A stretch of DNA of 51,863 nt, taken from NCBI GenBank assembly GCA_046290815.1, contig JBKBUF010000030.1, positions 1 through 51,863 of the forward strand. Direction: 5' to 3'. This stretch comes from JBKBUF01 sp046290815 (GTDB taxonomy: Bacteria; Bacteroidota; Bacteroidia; Cytophagales; Cytophagaceae). Positions within the stretch are counted from its first letter, which is position 1; each line of letters opens with the position of its first letter. This document shows, piece by piece, positions 37,204 through 45,644 of this stretch. Under the pieces are notes generated by a model, which was given only the letters and a program-made list of their open reading frames with translations, had not been told where the DNA came from and ran no database searches. The translations under genes were made by a program, and so were the position numbers.

Positions 37204-37716
37204 TTAATTATCAATGGCTTGTGGAGTTTGAGGGTCTTTGTTGCGCAGAACAACGGCAGTTATTACTGATATTAATAATCCTACCACAAAAGTGGCAAAG
37301 ATACCTGACATAAGCAGGCTGGTAGTTGTGAATGTTTTTTCGATAGCTTCAACCTGCTTTTGCATTTCCTCAGGCTGAAGTCCGCTGGTTTCCATAAGTT
37401 TTTTTACTTCAATAATATAGGTATTAATAAAGCCAGGATTTATTATTTTGATATATATTGTATTGGTCAGACTTGTAATAATTGCAGTGATACCTGTAAT
37501 GGTAAGACCAGCAGTGATGCCCTGGCTAAAAGTCATTTGCCCAGTGTACTTTTTTACCTTAGCATATCTGATGCCAAGTACTATACCAGCAAGCAATATT
37601 ACCCAAACCATAACACTAAGGAATGGGGCAATTTTAAAGAGAAATGCATAATATATCAAATACCAGACTGCTGACAAAGCTCCGGTGAATAACCCGAATT
37701 TTACTCTTATATCCAT
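37204..37716 (-). CDS. DUF4199 family membrane protein
   Basis: This 170-residue inner-membrane protein has four predicted helices (about 8-26, 30-47, 68-90 and 132-155) and the family motif MTFSQGITAGLTITGITAII between helices 2 and 3. Most of the soluble part is a helix-rich loop (LMETSGLQPEEMQKQVEAIE). DUF4199 is common in Bacteroidota and has no established function. Confidence 0.82.
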   Translation of the reverse strand: MDIRVKFGLFTGALSAVWYLIYYAFLFKIAPFLSVMVWVILLAGIVLGIRYAKVKKYTGQMTFSQGITAGLTITGITAIITSLTNTIYIKIINPGFINTYIIEVKKLMETSGLQPEEMQKQVEAIEKTFTTTSLLMSGIFATFVVGLLISVITAVVLRNKDPQTPQAIDN

Positions 37717-37772
37717 GGCAGTAAATTTAGAAAAATTATCTAAACTTATTAGTCAGCATGTTTAATGATTCT

Positions 37773-39023
37773 TTATTTGGTTTGTTTTGCCAGCTCCTGT
37801 TGCATTTTCAGAAGCATTCTTTGTTTTAATAGTTCAAATTCCTTCATGTCTTTTTTGTCCAACGTAACAGCATTACTTTTAGCAACTTCTTTGGCGGGAT
37901 CTACCTGTTTTCCGTTTTTCCAGAATCTGTAACATACATGGGGGCCAGAAGCCAAACCTGTGCTGCCTACATATCCGATCGTTTGCCCCTGGTTTACTTT
38001 GTACCCTGGTTTCATTCCTTTTTCTATTTTAGAGAGATGAAGGTACTGGGTAGAGTATGTCTGGTTATGTTTTATTTTGACATAATTGCCATTGTAAACT
38101 CCGTATTTCGCCTCCAATATTGTTCCCTCCGCAACTGCAATTACAGGTGTTCCGGTTGGTGCGGCATAATCTGTACCCAAATGAGCTTTAAAAACTTTCT
38201 GCACCGGATGAAATCTTTTTTTGGTGAACTTGGAAGTTATTCGAAAGAATTTTAAAGGAGCTTTTAAAAATCCTCCCTGTTCCATGCTGTTTCCTTCTTC
38301 ATCATAAAATTCACTTTTGTCTTTTTTACTGAAATTAAACGCATAATATTTTTTATCATTACGGTTGAAACATATCGAATGAATCTTATCAACGCTAATA
38401 GCTTTGCCTTCGACGGATATTTCGTCATAAATAATACTAAAGCTGTCTCCTTCCTTAAGCTTAAAAAAATCAATTTTACGTGAATATATTCTGGACAATT
38501 CTGCCGCTAAAGATGCCGGAGTATTTACTTTTTCAAATGTCTCATATAAGCTGCCTTTTATTGCCGCATGAACAATTCTTTCTATGGTATCAGTTTTTTT
38601 AAATTCTTTGAATACAGCAATAGAGTCAAAACGGAAAAATATACTTTCTGAAGCTGATGTGTTTAGGATAATACATTTCGGATTTTGATCATTTTTTGAT
38701 ACAATTATCGTGTATTCGGTTCCTGCTTTTAGTTGTCTGTGATTAAAATTACCTGTGGATTTATTTTTGATAGCTTCGATTATTTCCTTGTTAATATTTA
38801 GTTTGGACAAAATTCCGGTGAGTGTTTCATTTTTATTTACTTTATTCAGGATAGTTGTAATGCTGTCTTCATTATAACCATATTTGTAATTGATCCCGCA
38901 AGTGTCATTAATTGCAACAGGGGTTGGTAGTGCCTTAGTTGTATTTTGCTGATCAGAATGAAAATAATAGCCTGCCCAAATTGCAGCAGACAGAATTGTA
39001 CAAATCAATACAAATTTTCTCAT
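37773..39023 (-). CDS. M23-family (LytM-like) peptidoglycan peptidase with Cys variant zinc site
   Basis: The protein has 416 residues. An N-terminal membrane helix/signal (about 1-18) places the rest in the periplasm. The middle (about 60-240) holds OapA/LysM-like segments typical of long M23 proteins. The LytM domain (about 275-375) has H281-x3-D285 (HLGTDYAAP), H329 (QYLHLSK) and G-P-H362-V-C364-Y. In most M23 enzymes this last motif is H-x-H with the second His binding zinc; here it is Cys, which could also bind zinc. I recall the GPHVCYRFW form from Bacteroidota, so it is likely functional. The expected role is cutting peptidoglycan cross-links during growth or division. It lies on the minus strand after the channel gene and its terminator. 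Confidence 0.85.
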   Translation of the reverse strand: MRKFVLICTILSAAIWAGYYFHSDQQNTTKALPTPVAINDTCGINYKYGYNEDSITTILNKVNKNETLTGILSKLNINKEIIEAIKNKSTGNFNHRQLKAGTEYTIIVSKNDQNPKCIILNTSASESIFFRFDSIAVFKEFKKTDTIERIVHAAIKGSLYETFEKVNTPASLAAELSRIYSRKIDFFKLKEGDSFSIIYDEISVEGKAISVDKIHSICFNRNDKKYYAFNFSKKDKSEFYDEEGNSMEQGGFLKAPLKFFRITSKFTKKRFHPVQKVFKAHLGTDYAAPTGTPVIAVAEGTILEAKYGVYNGNYVKIKHNQTYSTQYLHLSKIEKGMKPGYKVNQGQTIGYVGSTGLASGPHVCYRFWKNGKQVDPAKEVAKSNAVTLDKKDMKEFELLKQRMLLKMQQELAKQTK

Positions 39024-39147
39024 TAACAGTTATTTTTCTGTTAACGGCTTTTTTCTTAGAAAATTTCAGGGGTTGTTTTAAGGTAATGCAGTAAGTGAAA
39101 AATAAAGGAAACAAAATTCCGTTAGAGTGTAAAATAGGTCGAGTTAT

Positions 39148-39197
39148 AAAAGGACTTTTGTGCCGTCTCTTAAGTTTGATGCGGCACGGGTCCTTTT
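39148..39197 (-). terminator. Bipartite terminator hairpin after ion channel gene
   Basis: AAAAGGAC (39148-39155) pairs with GTCCTTTT (39190-39197), and inside it GTGCCG (39160-39165) pairs with CGGCAC (39182-39187) with a small internal loop between. Read on the minus strand it lies 6 bases past the channel stop codon and ends in a T run. Confidence 0.85.
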
Positions 39198-39203
39198 ATT
39201 TTT

Positions 39204-40088
39204 TTAATGCTCGTGGTCTTCAGGATCGTTTTGAAACTTAACTATGGTTTTACCACAATGCGGACATTTAGGTCTTTTTCTTACTCTTTGAAGCTGCTCA
39301 GTAAAGCTGGAGGAGATAAGACCTGCAGGTAGCGCGAACATTCCTATTCCTAATACCGCAATGACACCTCCAAGTATTTTGCCTAATGGAGTAATAGGAT
39401 AGATGTCACCGTAACCTACCGTTGACAAAGTAGCAATACCCCACCACATAGTAGCTGGTATGCTGGAGAATACATGAGGTTGTGCTTGATTTTCGATGAG
39501 GTACATTAAACTGGATGCAATCACAAGCAAAACAATGATGGATAGAAATGTGATCACCAGTTCTGCTTGTTTGTCCGCAATGGCTTTTCCGAGCGTTTTA
39601 ACGGCGAGCGAATATCTGCTAAGTTTAAAAATTCTCAGCAACCTTACCAATCGAAGGGCTGAAATATATCTAAGATCTATGGCTGTAAAAATCGAGAGTA
39701 AGAAAGGGAGTATAGCTAATAAATCAACAATGGCCATTGGTGATAACATATAGCTCAATCTTGAAAATCTTTTTCTTCTAAATACGAAAATGTAATCGCA
39801 AACCCAAAGTCTGAATAGATACTCAATAGTGAAAATGCAAACACTGATTAATTCTAAAATATTGAAAAAGTTTTCATACTCTTTATGAATAGATTCAACT
39901 GTTTCAAGAATTACAGCAAGTATATTTACGATGATCAGTGTTACAAGGAATGAGTTCAGAAATCTGCTCATGCCATCCCGGTGATTGTTTGATTCCAGGA
40001 TTGTAAAGACTTTTCTTTTCAGGTTGGTAGAATGATACCTTTTAGTGATAACAGTCTTCGGTTCCTTTTCTAGTTGTAAATTTTCCAT
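39204..40088 (-). CDS. Voltage-gated-type potassium channel (ion transporter family)
   Basis: This 294-residue protein has the six-helix Kv arrangement: S1-S3 (about 43-135), an S4-like segment rich in Arg (ALRLVRLLRIFKLSRYSLAV, about 141-161), then S5, a pore loop and S6. The selectivity filter is T223-V-G-Y-G-D228, which predicts K+ selectivity, so it likely sets or senses membrane potential. The C-terminal tail carries a CPHCGK knuckle and ends in HEH, a possible metal-binding or tetramerisation element. It is a single gene followed by a terminator; gating properties cannot be read from sequence. Confidence 0.92.
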   Translation of the reverse strand: MENLQLEKEPKTVITKRYHSTNLKRKVFTILESNNHRDGMSRFLNSFLVTLIIVNILAVILETVESIHKEYENFFNILELISVCIFTIEYLFRLWVCDYIFVFRRKRFSRLSYMLSPMAIVDLLAILPFLLSIFTAIDLRYISALRLVRLLRIFKLSRYSLAVKTLGKAIADKQAELVITFLSIIVLLVIASSLMYLIENQAQPHVFSSIPATMWWGIATLSTVGYGDIYPITPLGKILGGVIAVLGIGMFALPAGLISSSFTEQLQRVRKRPKCPHCGKTIVKFQNDPEDHEH

Positions 40089-40177
40089 TGTAAAGTAAAA
40101 AACCTTAATAAACCAATGTATTAATGGTTAATTAAGGTTTATACGACAAAATAGAAAAAACAGCAAAATAAAACAAT

Positions 40178-41359
40178 TTATTTTGAGGCTTTTAAAGCAT
40201 TTTCTACCTCGCCGATGATGTCGTCTATATGTTCAAGCCCTACAGAAATTCTGATTAAGCCTGGTAATATCCCAACGGAAAGGCGATCCTCCTCTGTCAA
40301 CTTAGAGTGAGTGGTAGAAGCAGGATGTGTGATGATAGTTCTTGTATCCCCAAGATTAGCTGTATGAGAGGCTAATTTAGTTGCATCTAAAAACTTTCTT
40401 CCTCTGTTTATGCCGCCTTTTACGATAAAAGTAACAATTCCTCCCCCGGCTTTCATCTGTTTTTTAGCCAGTTCGAATTGAGGATGGCTTGGGAGGAATG
40501 GATATTTTACTGTTTCAATTTCAGGATGCTTTTCCAGATGCTGAGCCAGCTTCAAGGCGTTTTCACTATGACGATCCATGCGAACTGCAAGGGTTTCCAG
40601 ACTCTTTGAAAATATCCATGCATTGAAAGGGGATAATGCCGGACCTGTGTGCCTGCTGAAAAATCTTACTTCTTTAATCAATTCTTTGCTGCCCAGGATT
40701 ATACCGCCTATGGCTCTTCCTTGTCCATCAATAAATTTCGTTGCACTGTGAGTTACCAGGTGTGCACCGAATTTGGAAGGCTGTTGTAGATAAGGAGTAG
40801 CAAAGCAATTGTCAACATTGAGAATAAGGCTATGCTTTTTGGCAAGTTTACCCAACCACTCAAGGTCTATTAAATCTAATGCAGGATTTGACGGAGTTTC
40901 CACCATAATCATTTTGGTGTTTTTCTGAATCAATCCTTCCCATGTTTCAGGTTTGTCAATTTCTGCATAGGTATGGCTGATTCCCCATTTAGGAAATATC
41001 TGATTCAGTATTTGAATGGTAGAGCCAAATACAGACTTTGAAACAAGGATATGGTCTCCTGATTGCAGAAACGCAGCCATGCTGGTAAATACGGCTGACA
41101 TACCGGATGCTGTAGCAAAACCATCTTCGGTACCTTCCAATAGGCACATTTTCTCTATGAATTCACTGTTATTTGGATTTGAGAATCTGGTGTAAATGTT
41201 ACCCGGATATTCATCGGCAAACAATGCCCTTGCCTGCTCGGCGTTTTCAAATACAAAACTGGAGGTCATATATACAGGAGCGCAATGCTCTCTGTTTTCG
41301 CTTTTGTCCATCTGCGTTCTTATCGCAATGGTTTCAAAATTCTTATATTCGCTGCTCAT
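40178..41359 (-). CDS. metZ: O-succinyl/O-acetylhomoserine sulfhydrylase-type PLP enzyme
   Basis: This 393-residue Cys/Met-metabolism PLP enzyme carries its Schiff-base lysine K208 in THSATKFIDGQGRAIGG, a wording typical of MetZ (O-succinylhomoserine sulfhydrylase). Other marks are CLLEGTEDGFATASGMSAVF, VETPSNPALDLIDLEWLG and the C-terminal THPASTTHSKLTEEDR...ISVGLEH. It would make homocysteine from an activated homoserine and sulfide, consuming the sulfide made by the reductase operon next door. A good Shine-Dalgarno (AAGGAG, 41371-41366) precedes the ATG. It follows osmC by 22 bases, so the two are an operon. Cystathionine synthase activity is an alternative. Confidence 0.85.
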   Translation of the reverse strand: MSSEYKNFETIAIRTQMDKSENREHCAPVYMTSSFVFENAEQARALFADEYPGNIYTRFSNPNNSEFIEKMCLLEGTEDGFATASGMSAVFTSMAAFLQSGDHILVSKSVFGSTIQILNQIFPKWGISHTYAEIDKPETWEGLIQKNTKMIMVETPSNPALDLIDLEWLGKLAKKHSLILNVDNCFATPYLQQPSKFGAHLVTHSATKFIDGQGRAIGGIILGSKELIKEVRFFSRHTGPALSPFNAWIFSKSLETLAVRMDRHSENALKLAQHLEKHPEIETVKYPFLPSHPQFELAKKQMKAGGGIVTFIVKGGINRGRKFLDATKLASHTANLGDTRTIITHPASTTHSKLTEEDRLSVGILPGLIRISVGLEHIDDIIGEVENALKASK

Positions 41360-41365
41360 TCAATA

Positions 41366-41371
41366 CTCCTT
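41366..41371 (-). promoter_or_regulatory. Shine-Dalgarno site of the metZ gene
   Basis: AAGGAG on the minus strand lies 6 bases upstream of the metZ ATG. Most genes in this window lack such a site, so it stands out and fixes this start. Confidence 0.75.
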
Positions 41372-41381
41372 CCTTTTTAAA

Positions 41382-41798
41382 TTAATTTGTAATTTCAAGT
41401 GAATAGGTAATTTTTGCTGTCGATTCTAATGTTTTTGCCACGGAACAATATTTATCTAATGATAGATCAATGGCTTTTTCCACTTTTACCTTATCTATTG
41501 GTCCCTGAACAATAAAAGTTATATGTATATCTTTGAATAAAGAAGGTACAGCCTCTGGCTCTCTTTCACCGTTAATCCTAATAGCGAAATCTTTTACTTC
41601 CACTCTCTGCTTTTTTAATATATTGATTATATCAATAGCGCTGCATCCACCCAAGCCCATAAGCAATAATTCCATTGGCCTTGCTCCCAGATTCTGGCCA
41701 CCGATTGCAGGGGAAGCATCTATCTGAACCGTGTTTCCATTTTCACTTTTTGCTTCAAAATGAAAAGCATCATTTAGTCTTTTTAACTCTACAAGCAT
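41382..41798 (-). CDS. OsmC-family peroxiredoxin-like protein
   Basis: I start at the ATG at 41798, as the longer frame (to 41873) adds 25 hydrophobic residues that do not fit the fold; the resulting protein is 138 residues. The family's two redox cysteines are present: C52 in LLLMGLGGCSAIDI and C118 in SLDKYCSVAKTL. OsmC/Ohr proteins reduce organic hydroperoxides, though this YhfA-like branch is less well characterised. It is cytoplasmic. It is the first gene of a two-gene unit with metZ, divergent from the sulfite/nitrite reductase operon, which suggests a link to sulfide or thiol handling. Confidence 0.88.
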   Translation of the reverse strand: MLVELKRLNDAFHFEAKSENGNTVQIDASPAIGGQNLGARPMELLLMGLGGCSAIDIINILKKQRVEVKDFAIRINGEREPEAVPSLFKDIHITFIVQGPIDKVKVEKAIDLSLDKYCSVAKTLESTAKITYSLEITN

Positions 41799-41870
41799 TA
41801 CTATTTGGTGTTTTAGTTTGGTTAGGATTGGTAAATTTATAAATATATATTTTATTTTTTGAACAAACTG

Positions 41871-41931
41871 CAAAATAATATTTTGAAAATATTCGATTCT
41901 ATAAATAATGTCAAAATAATATTTTGAAAAT
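41871..41931. promoter_or_regulatory. Tandem 20-base direct repeat in divergent sulfur-gene promoter region
   Basis: CAAAATAATATTTTGAAAAT occurs identically at 41871-41890 and 41912-41931, 41 bases apart start to start (about four helical turns). Each copy contains AAAATAATATTTT, which is palindromic around its central base. The site lies between the divergent osmC-metZ and reductase-siroheme operons, so it is a candidate operator pair. The TATTTTG part could instead be a promoter -7 element. Confidence 0.55.
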
Positions 41932-41975
41932 TGCGTCTTTTGAAAAATTTTCTTAATTTTGGGTTTGTCGAAATT

Positions 41976-41982
41976 AAAGGAG
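41976..41982 (+). promoter_or_regulatory. Shine-Dalgarno site of the sulfite/nitrite reductase gene
   Basis: AAAGGAG lies 4 bases upstream of the ATG at 41987 and supports that start over the internal ATG at 42074, which has no such site. Confidence 0.6.
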
Positions 41983-41986
41983 ACAG

Positions 41987-44206
41987 ATGAAACTAATCAG
42001 ATGCTCGTTTAATTCTGATACAATACCTGAGTTTAACACCCTAAAAGGGGCAAAAATAACTAATAATTTACCAATGAGTACAGACATTAAGACAGGCATC
42101 AAATTAGCCGAAAATATCAGTCCGGAAGCAAAGGAAGATATTCAGGAACTGGAGCGTAAAATTTCTGCCTTCAGAAATCTTGAAATGGATCAGGAAAAAT
42201 TCAGAGCATTCCGTCTTGCGAGAGGGGTATATGGACAGAGACAGGAAGGTGTTCAAATGATCCGTATCAAGCTACCGTTTGGAAAGCTTTCTCCTGATCA
42301 ATTGATTAGAATTGCTGATATTTCAGACAAATATGCATCTCATAATCTTCACCTGACTACAAGACAGGATATACAGATTCACTTTGTGAAACTGGAAGAT
42401 TCTCCTAAAGTATGGGCTGAACTGGAAGAAGTAGGAGTTACCTTGAGAGAAGCCTGTGGTAATACTGTAAGAAATGTAACTGCTTCTTCCATGGCGGGTA
42501 TTGATCCGGAAGAACTGTTTGATGTTACTCCTTACTCATATGCACTGTTTCGTTACTTCCTGAGAAATCCTATCTGCCAGGAAATGGGACGTAAGTTTAA
42601 AATTTCTTTTTCTTCAAGTGATAAAGATTCTGCATTCGGTTTTATGCATGATCTTGGGTTTATTCCAAGAGTAAAAACTATTAATGGAAAAGAAGAAAGA
42701 GGATTTAAAGTATTTATTGGAGGTGGACTGGGAGCTCAGCCTTTCCTTGCACATGTTGCATACGAATTCCTTCCTGAAGACCAGATGATACCTTTCACTG
42801 AAGCTGTAATAAGAATATTCGACCGCTACGGTGAAAGAAGTAAAAGACATAAAGCACGTCTGAAATACCTTGTAAATGGTATCGGCATGGAGGCTTTTAT
42901 GGAGTTGGTAGAAGGAGAAAGAACTGCATTAAAATCCAAGTTTTATGTGGTAGACAGAAATGCAGTTCCGGAAGTGATTCCTCCAAATAAAGAGATAAAG
43001 GCAGTTGAACCTGCTGATCAAAATAAGTTTGAAAATTGGGTTAAGACCAATGTATTCGAACAAAAGCAAAAAGGATATTATGGTGTAAACCTAAAGCAGT
43101 TTTTAGGAGACCTTCCTTCTGACGGAGCAAGAGAACTGGCTGCTATTGTAAAAAAATATGCTTCCGATGATATAAGAATCACAGTGAACCAGGGATGGTT
43201 GTTAAAATATGTGAAGAAAGAAGCTCTTCCTGCGTTGTTCAATGATCTTGACAAACTTGGACTTGCAGAACCTGGCTTTGACAGTACGGTAGATATCACT
43301 GCCTGCCCAGGAACGGATACCTGTAACCTTGGTATTTCAAGCAGTACAGGTATTGCAGGTGAACTGGAAAGAGTTTTAAAAGAAACATTCCCTGATATTA
43401 TTTTTAATAAAAATATTAAAATAAAGATCAGCGGATGTATGAATGCCTGCGGACAGCATACCATTGCCAACATAGGCCTTCATGGTATGTCTATCAAAAA
43501 TGGCAATTATGTGCTTCCTGCAATGCAGCTGATGCTTGGTGGTGGACTTGAACCTGATGGCTCAGGAAGTCTTGCTGATAAAGTTATTAAGCTTCCATCT
43601 AAAAGAGTACCAGAAGCAGTAGTTAATATCATTGCAGATTATGAGGATAAAGGAAATGAGGGCGAATATTTCAATGACTATTACAGAAGAATGGTAGCAG
43701 CTGATAAGATGTATTTTTATAAAATGCTTAAGCCACTTGCCGATCTTACAACACTTAAAGACATAGATTACATTGACTGGGGACATTCAGAAAAATATGT
43801 AACTGAAGTGGGAGTAGGTGAGTGTGCAGGTGTAATGCTTGACCTTGTCGCTACATTGATTACAGAAACCGAAGATAAGCTGAAATGGGCGACAAGAGCA
43901 TTTGAAAGAAAAGCTTTTGCCGACTCAATTTACCAGTCTTATACAACATTTATCAGTGGTGCAAAAGCGTTGCTTACTTCTGAAAATATCAACTGTAATA
44001 CCCACATCGGAATTATTAAGGATTTCCACACCAATTTTGTGGCGAAGGGAATTATTACAGTTGCAGGATCAGATTTTGAATCTCATTTGTTAAAAATGAA
44101 TCAAAATGAACCAACTGAAGCATTTGCTCAGCAATTTTTAGCTGAGGCAACTGATTTTGTAAAGAAAATTGTTGAATACAGAAAGCAGCAGGTTACTGTG
44201 AATTAA
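41987..44206 (+). CDS. Siroheme-dependent nitrite/sulfite reductase with HEPN-like C-terminal extension
   Basis: The protein has 739 residues from the ATG at 41987 (SD-supported; a start at 42074 would remove 29 residues). The ferredoxin-like and siroheme halves are both present (RLARGVYGQRQ; HLTTRQDIQIHFV; ACGNTVRNVTASSMAG). The coupled [4Fe-4S]-siroheme ligands are C440-x5-C446 (ACPGTDTCN) and C484-x3-C488 (SGCMNACGQH). It reduces sulfite to sulfide or nitrite to ammonium with six electrons; which one is not decided by sequence, but the neighbouring metZ, siroheme genes and rhodanese favour sulfite. Residues about 570-739 extend beyond the usual ~560-residue enzyme and look like a helical HEPN domain (ADSIYQSYTTFISGAKALLT...HIGIIKDFHTNFV) without the RNase R-x4-6-H motif. 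It leads the operon to cobA. Confidence 0.9.
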   Translation: MKLIRCSFNSDTIPEFNTLKGAKITNNLPMSTDIKTGIKLAENISPEAKEDIQELERKISAFRNLEMDQEKFRAFRLARGVYGQRQEGVQMIRIKLPFGKLSPDQLIRIADISDKYASHNLHLTTRQDIQIHFVKLEDSPKVWAELEEVGVTLREACGNTVRNVTASSMAGIDPEELFDVTPYSYALFRYFLRNPICQEMGRKFKISFSSSDKDSAFGFMHDLGFIPRVKTINGKEERGFKVFIGGGLGAQPFLAHVAYEFLPEDQMIPFTEAVIRIFDRYGERSKRHKARLKYLVNGIGMEAFMELVEGERTALKSKFYVVDRNAVPEVIPPNKEIKAVEPADQNKFENWVKTNVFEQKQKGYYGVNLKQFLGDLPSDGARELAAIVKKYASDDIRITVNQGWLLKYVKKEALPALFNDLDKLGLAEPGFDSTVDITACPGTDTCNLGISSSTGIAGELERVLKETFPDIIFNKNIKIKISGCMNACGQHTIANIGLHGMSIKNGNYVLPAMQLMLGGGLEPDGSGSLADKVIKLPSKRVPEAVVNIIADYEDKGNEGEYFNDYYRRMVAADKMYFYKMLKPLADLTTLKDIDYIDWGHSEKYVTEVGVGECAGVMLDLVATLITETEDKLKWATRAFERKAFADSIYQSYTTFISGAKALLTSENINCNTHIGIIKDFHTNFVAKGIITVAGSDFESHLLKMNQNEPTEAFAQQFLAEATDFVKKIVEYRKQQVTVN

Positions 44207-44209
44207 TAC

Positions 44210-45034
44210 ATGAAGAAAGCAAAGGTTACATTGGTGGGTGCTGGTCCTGGTGATCCGGATTTAATTACTCTGAAAGGATTAAAAGCTTTGGCAGATGCTG
44301 ATGTAGTACTTTATGATGCTTTGATTCATCCGGATATTTTGAAATATGCTCCTGCAAATGCTGAAAAGGTTTTTGTGGGAAAGAAAAAGGGGGTATGTCA
44401 GACTCCGCAGGAAGAAATCAATAAACTGATCGTGGATTATGCATTTTCAAGAGGTCATGTAGTAAGACTAAAAGGAGGAGATCCTTTTATATTCGGACGT
44501 GGACATGAAGAAATGCTTTACGCACGCTCTTTTAATATTGAAACCACTGTAATTCCCGGTATTTCAAGTTCTATTTCTGTACCTGAATTGCAGGGAATCC
44601 CACTAACCAGAAGAGGGATTAATGATAGCTTCTGGGTTTTGACCGGGACAACGAAAGAGCACCAGCTTTCAGCAGATATAGAAGTCGCAGCAAGTTCAAA
44701 TGCAACCGTTGTGATACTGATGGGGATGTCTAAGCTGAAAGAAATTACTGAGATATTTATAGCGCATGGAAAAGCTGATTTGCCGGTGGCGATAATTCAG
44801 AATGGTACAATGCCTGATGAAAAATTTGCTCTTGGGTCTGTATCTACTATAGTAGATGTGGTAAATGATCAGAAATTAAGTTCACCGGCTATCATTGTAA
44901 TAGGAGAAGTAGTAAGTCTGCATCCTGAATATGTAACAGAATTTGTTTACCAGAATAAACTCAATATAGAAAAGGGCAGAGAAGTGGAGAACAACAAGCT
45001 TAAAAGTTTTTTTAAATATTTTAACCGAAGATAG
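44210..45034 (+). CDS. cobA: Uroporphyrinogen-III C-methyltransferase
   Basis: This 274-residue SUMT has the tetrapyrrole methylase fold: the SAM-site start LVGAGPGDPDLITLKGLKAL (residues 7-26), VRLKGGDPFIFGRGHEE, and ETTVIPGISSSISVPELQGI with TRRGINDSF. It methylates uroporphyrinogen III at C2 and C7 to precorrin-2, the first step of siroheme synthesis, supplying the cofactor for the reductase encoded 3 bases upstream. The ORF continues past the usual ~250 residues with a short Lys-rich tail (KGREVENNKLKSFFKYFNRR). It is cytoplasmic. Precorrin-2 dehydrogenase follows after 5 bases. Confidence 0.93.
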   Translation: MKKAKVTLVGAGPGDPDLITLKGLKALADADVVLYDALIHPDILKYAPANAEKVFVGKKKGVCQTPQEEINKLIVDYAFSRGHVVRLKGGDPFIFGRGHEEMLYARSFNIETTVIPGISSSISVPELQGIPLTRRGINDSFWVLTGTTKEHQLSADIEVAASSNATVVILMGMSKLKEITEIFIAHGKADLPVAIIQNGTMPDEKFALGSVSTIVDVVNDQKLSSPAIIVIGEVVSLHPEYVTEFVYQNKLNIEKGREVENNKLKSFFKYFNRR

Positions 45035-45039
45035 GCTGA

Positions 45040-45642
45040 ATGGAGAATATGTCAGAAAGCGGGAAAGGGAATACACTCTTTCCTGTTTTTTTTAGGTTAG
45101 ATAAATTAAGAACTCTGGTAGTTGGAGCCGGAGCTGTTGGACTGGAAAAAATGACAGCCTTGCTTTCGAACTCTCCTGAAGCAGAAATAACTATAGTGGC
45201 TCCGGAAATAAGAAATGAGATTGAAGAATTAGCTTCTAAATATCCTCTTGTCAAACTAATCAAAAAGAAATTCGAAGCTTCCGATCTGGAGGGTATGGAC
45301 CTTGTTGTTTCTGCTACTAATATTACCGAACTGAATAAGCAGGTATGGAAGGAAGCCAAATCCAGAAAAATACTTTGTAATATTGCAGATACTCCTGATT
45401 TATGCGATTTTTATCTCGGATCTATTGTTAAAAAAGGAGACCTGAAAATTGCAATTTCCACCAATGGAAAATCACCAACCTTTGCAAAGAGAATGCGTGA
45501 AATGCTGGAGGAAGTATTGCCGGATAATATTAATTCAGTGTTGGAAAATCTGAATAAAATCAGAGAAAAATTAAAGGGCGATTTTGAATACAAAGTGAAC
45601 AAGCTAAATGAGATCACCGAAGTAATGAAAAAGAAACCCTGA
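45040..45642 (+). CDS. Precorrin-2 dehydrogenase / sirohydrochlorin ferrochelatase
   Basis: This 200-residue protein corresponds to the N-terminal half of CysG or to yeast Met8p. An NAD-binding Rossmann fold opens with TLVVGAGAVGLEKMTALL (about residues 25-42), followed by DLVVSATNITELNKQVW and CNIADTPDLCDFYLGSIVKKGDLKIAISTNGKSP, the conserved Asp-containing active-site segment. It oxidises precorrin-2 to sirohydrochlorin and probably inserts iron to give siroheme. With cobA and the reductase it forms one operon. No methylase half is fused, consistent with a separate cobA. Confidence 0.9.
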   Translation: MENMSESGKGNTLFPVFFRLDKLRTLVVGAGAVGLEKMTALLSNSPEAEITIVAPEIRNEIEELASKYPLVKLIKKKFEASDLEGMDLVVSATNITELNKQVWKEAKSRKILCNIADTPDLCDFYLGSIVKKGDLKIAISTNGKSPTFAKRMREMLEEVLPDNINSVLENLNKIREKLKGDFEYKVNKLNEITEVMKKKP

Positions 45643-45644
45643 TA

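Noticed and set aside
41798..41986. SAM or other riboswitch upstream of the sulfur genes
   Set aside because: The region is almost purely A/T with a tandem direct repeat and has no GC-bearing conserved stems of known SAM riboswitches.
43078..43473. 131-residue minus-strand open frame inside the sulfite/nitrite reductase gene
   Set aside because: It overlaps the conserved siroheme cysteine region on the plus strand, so it is a shadow.
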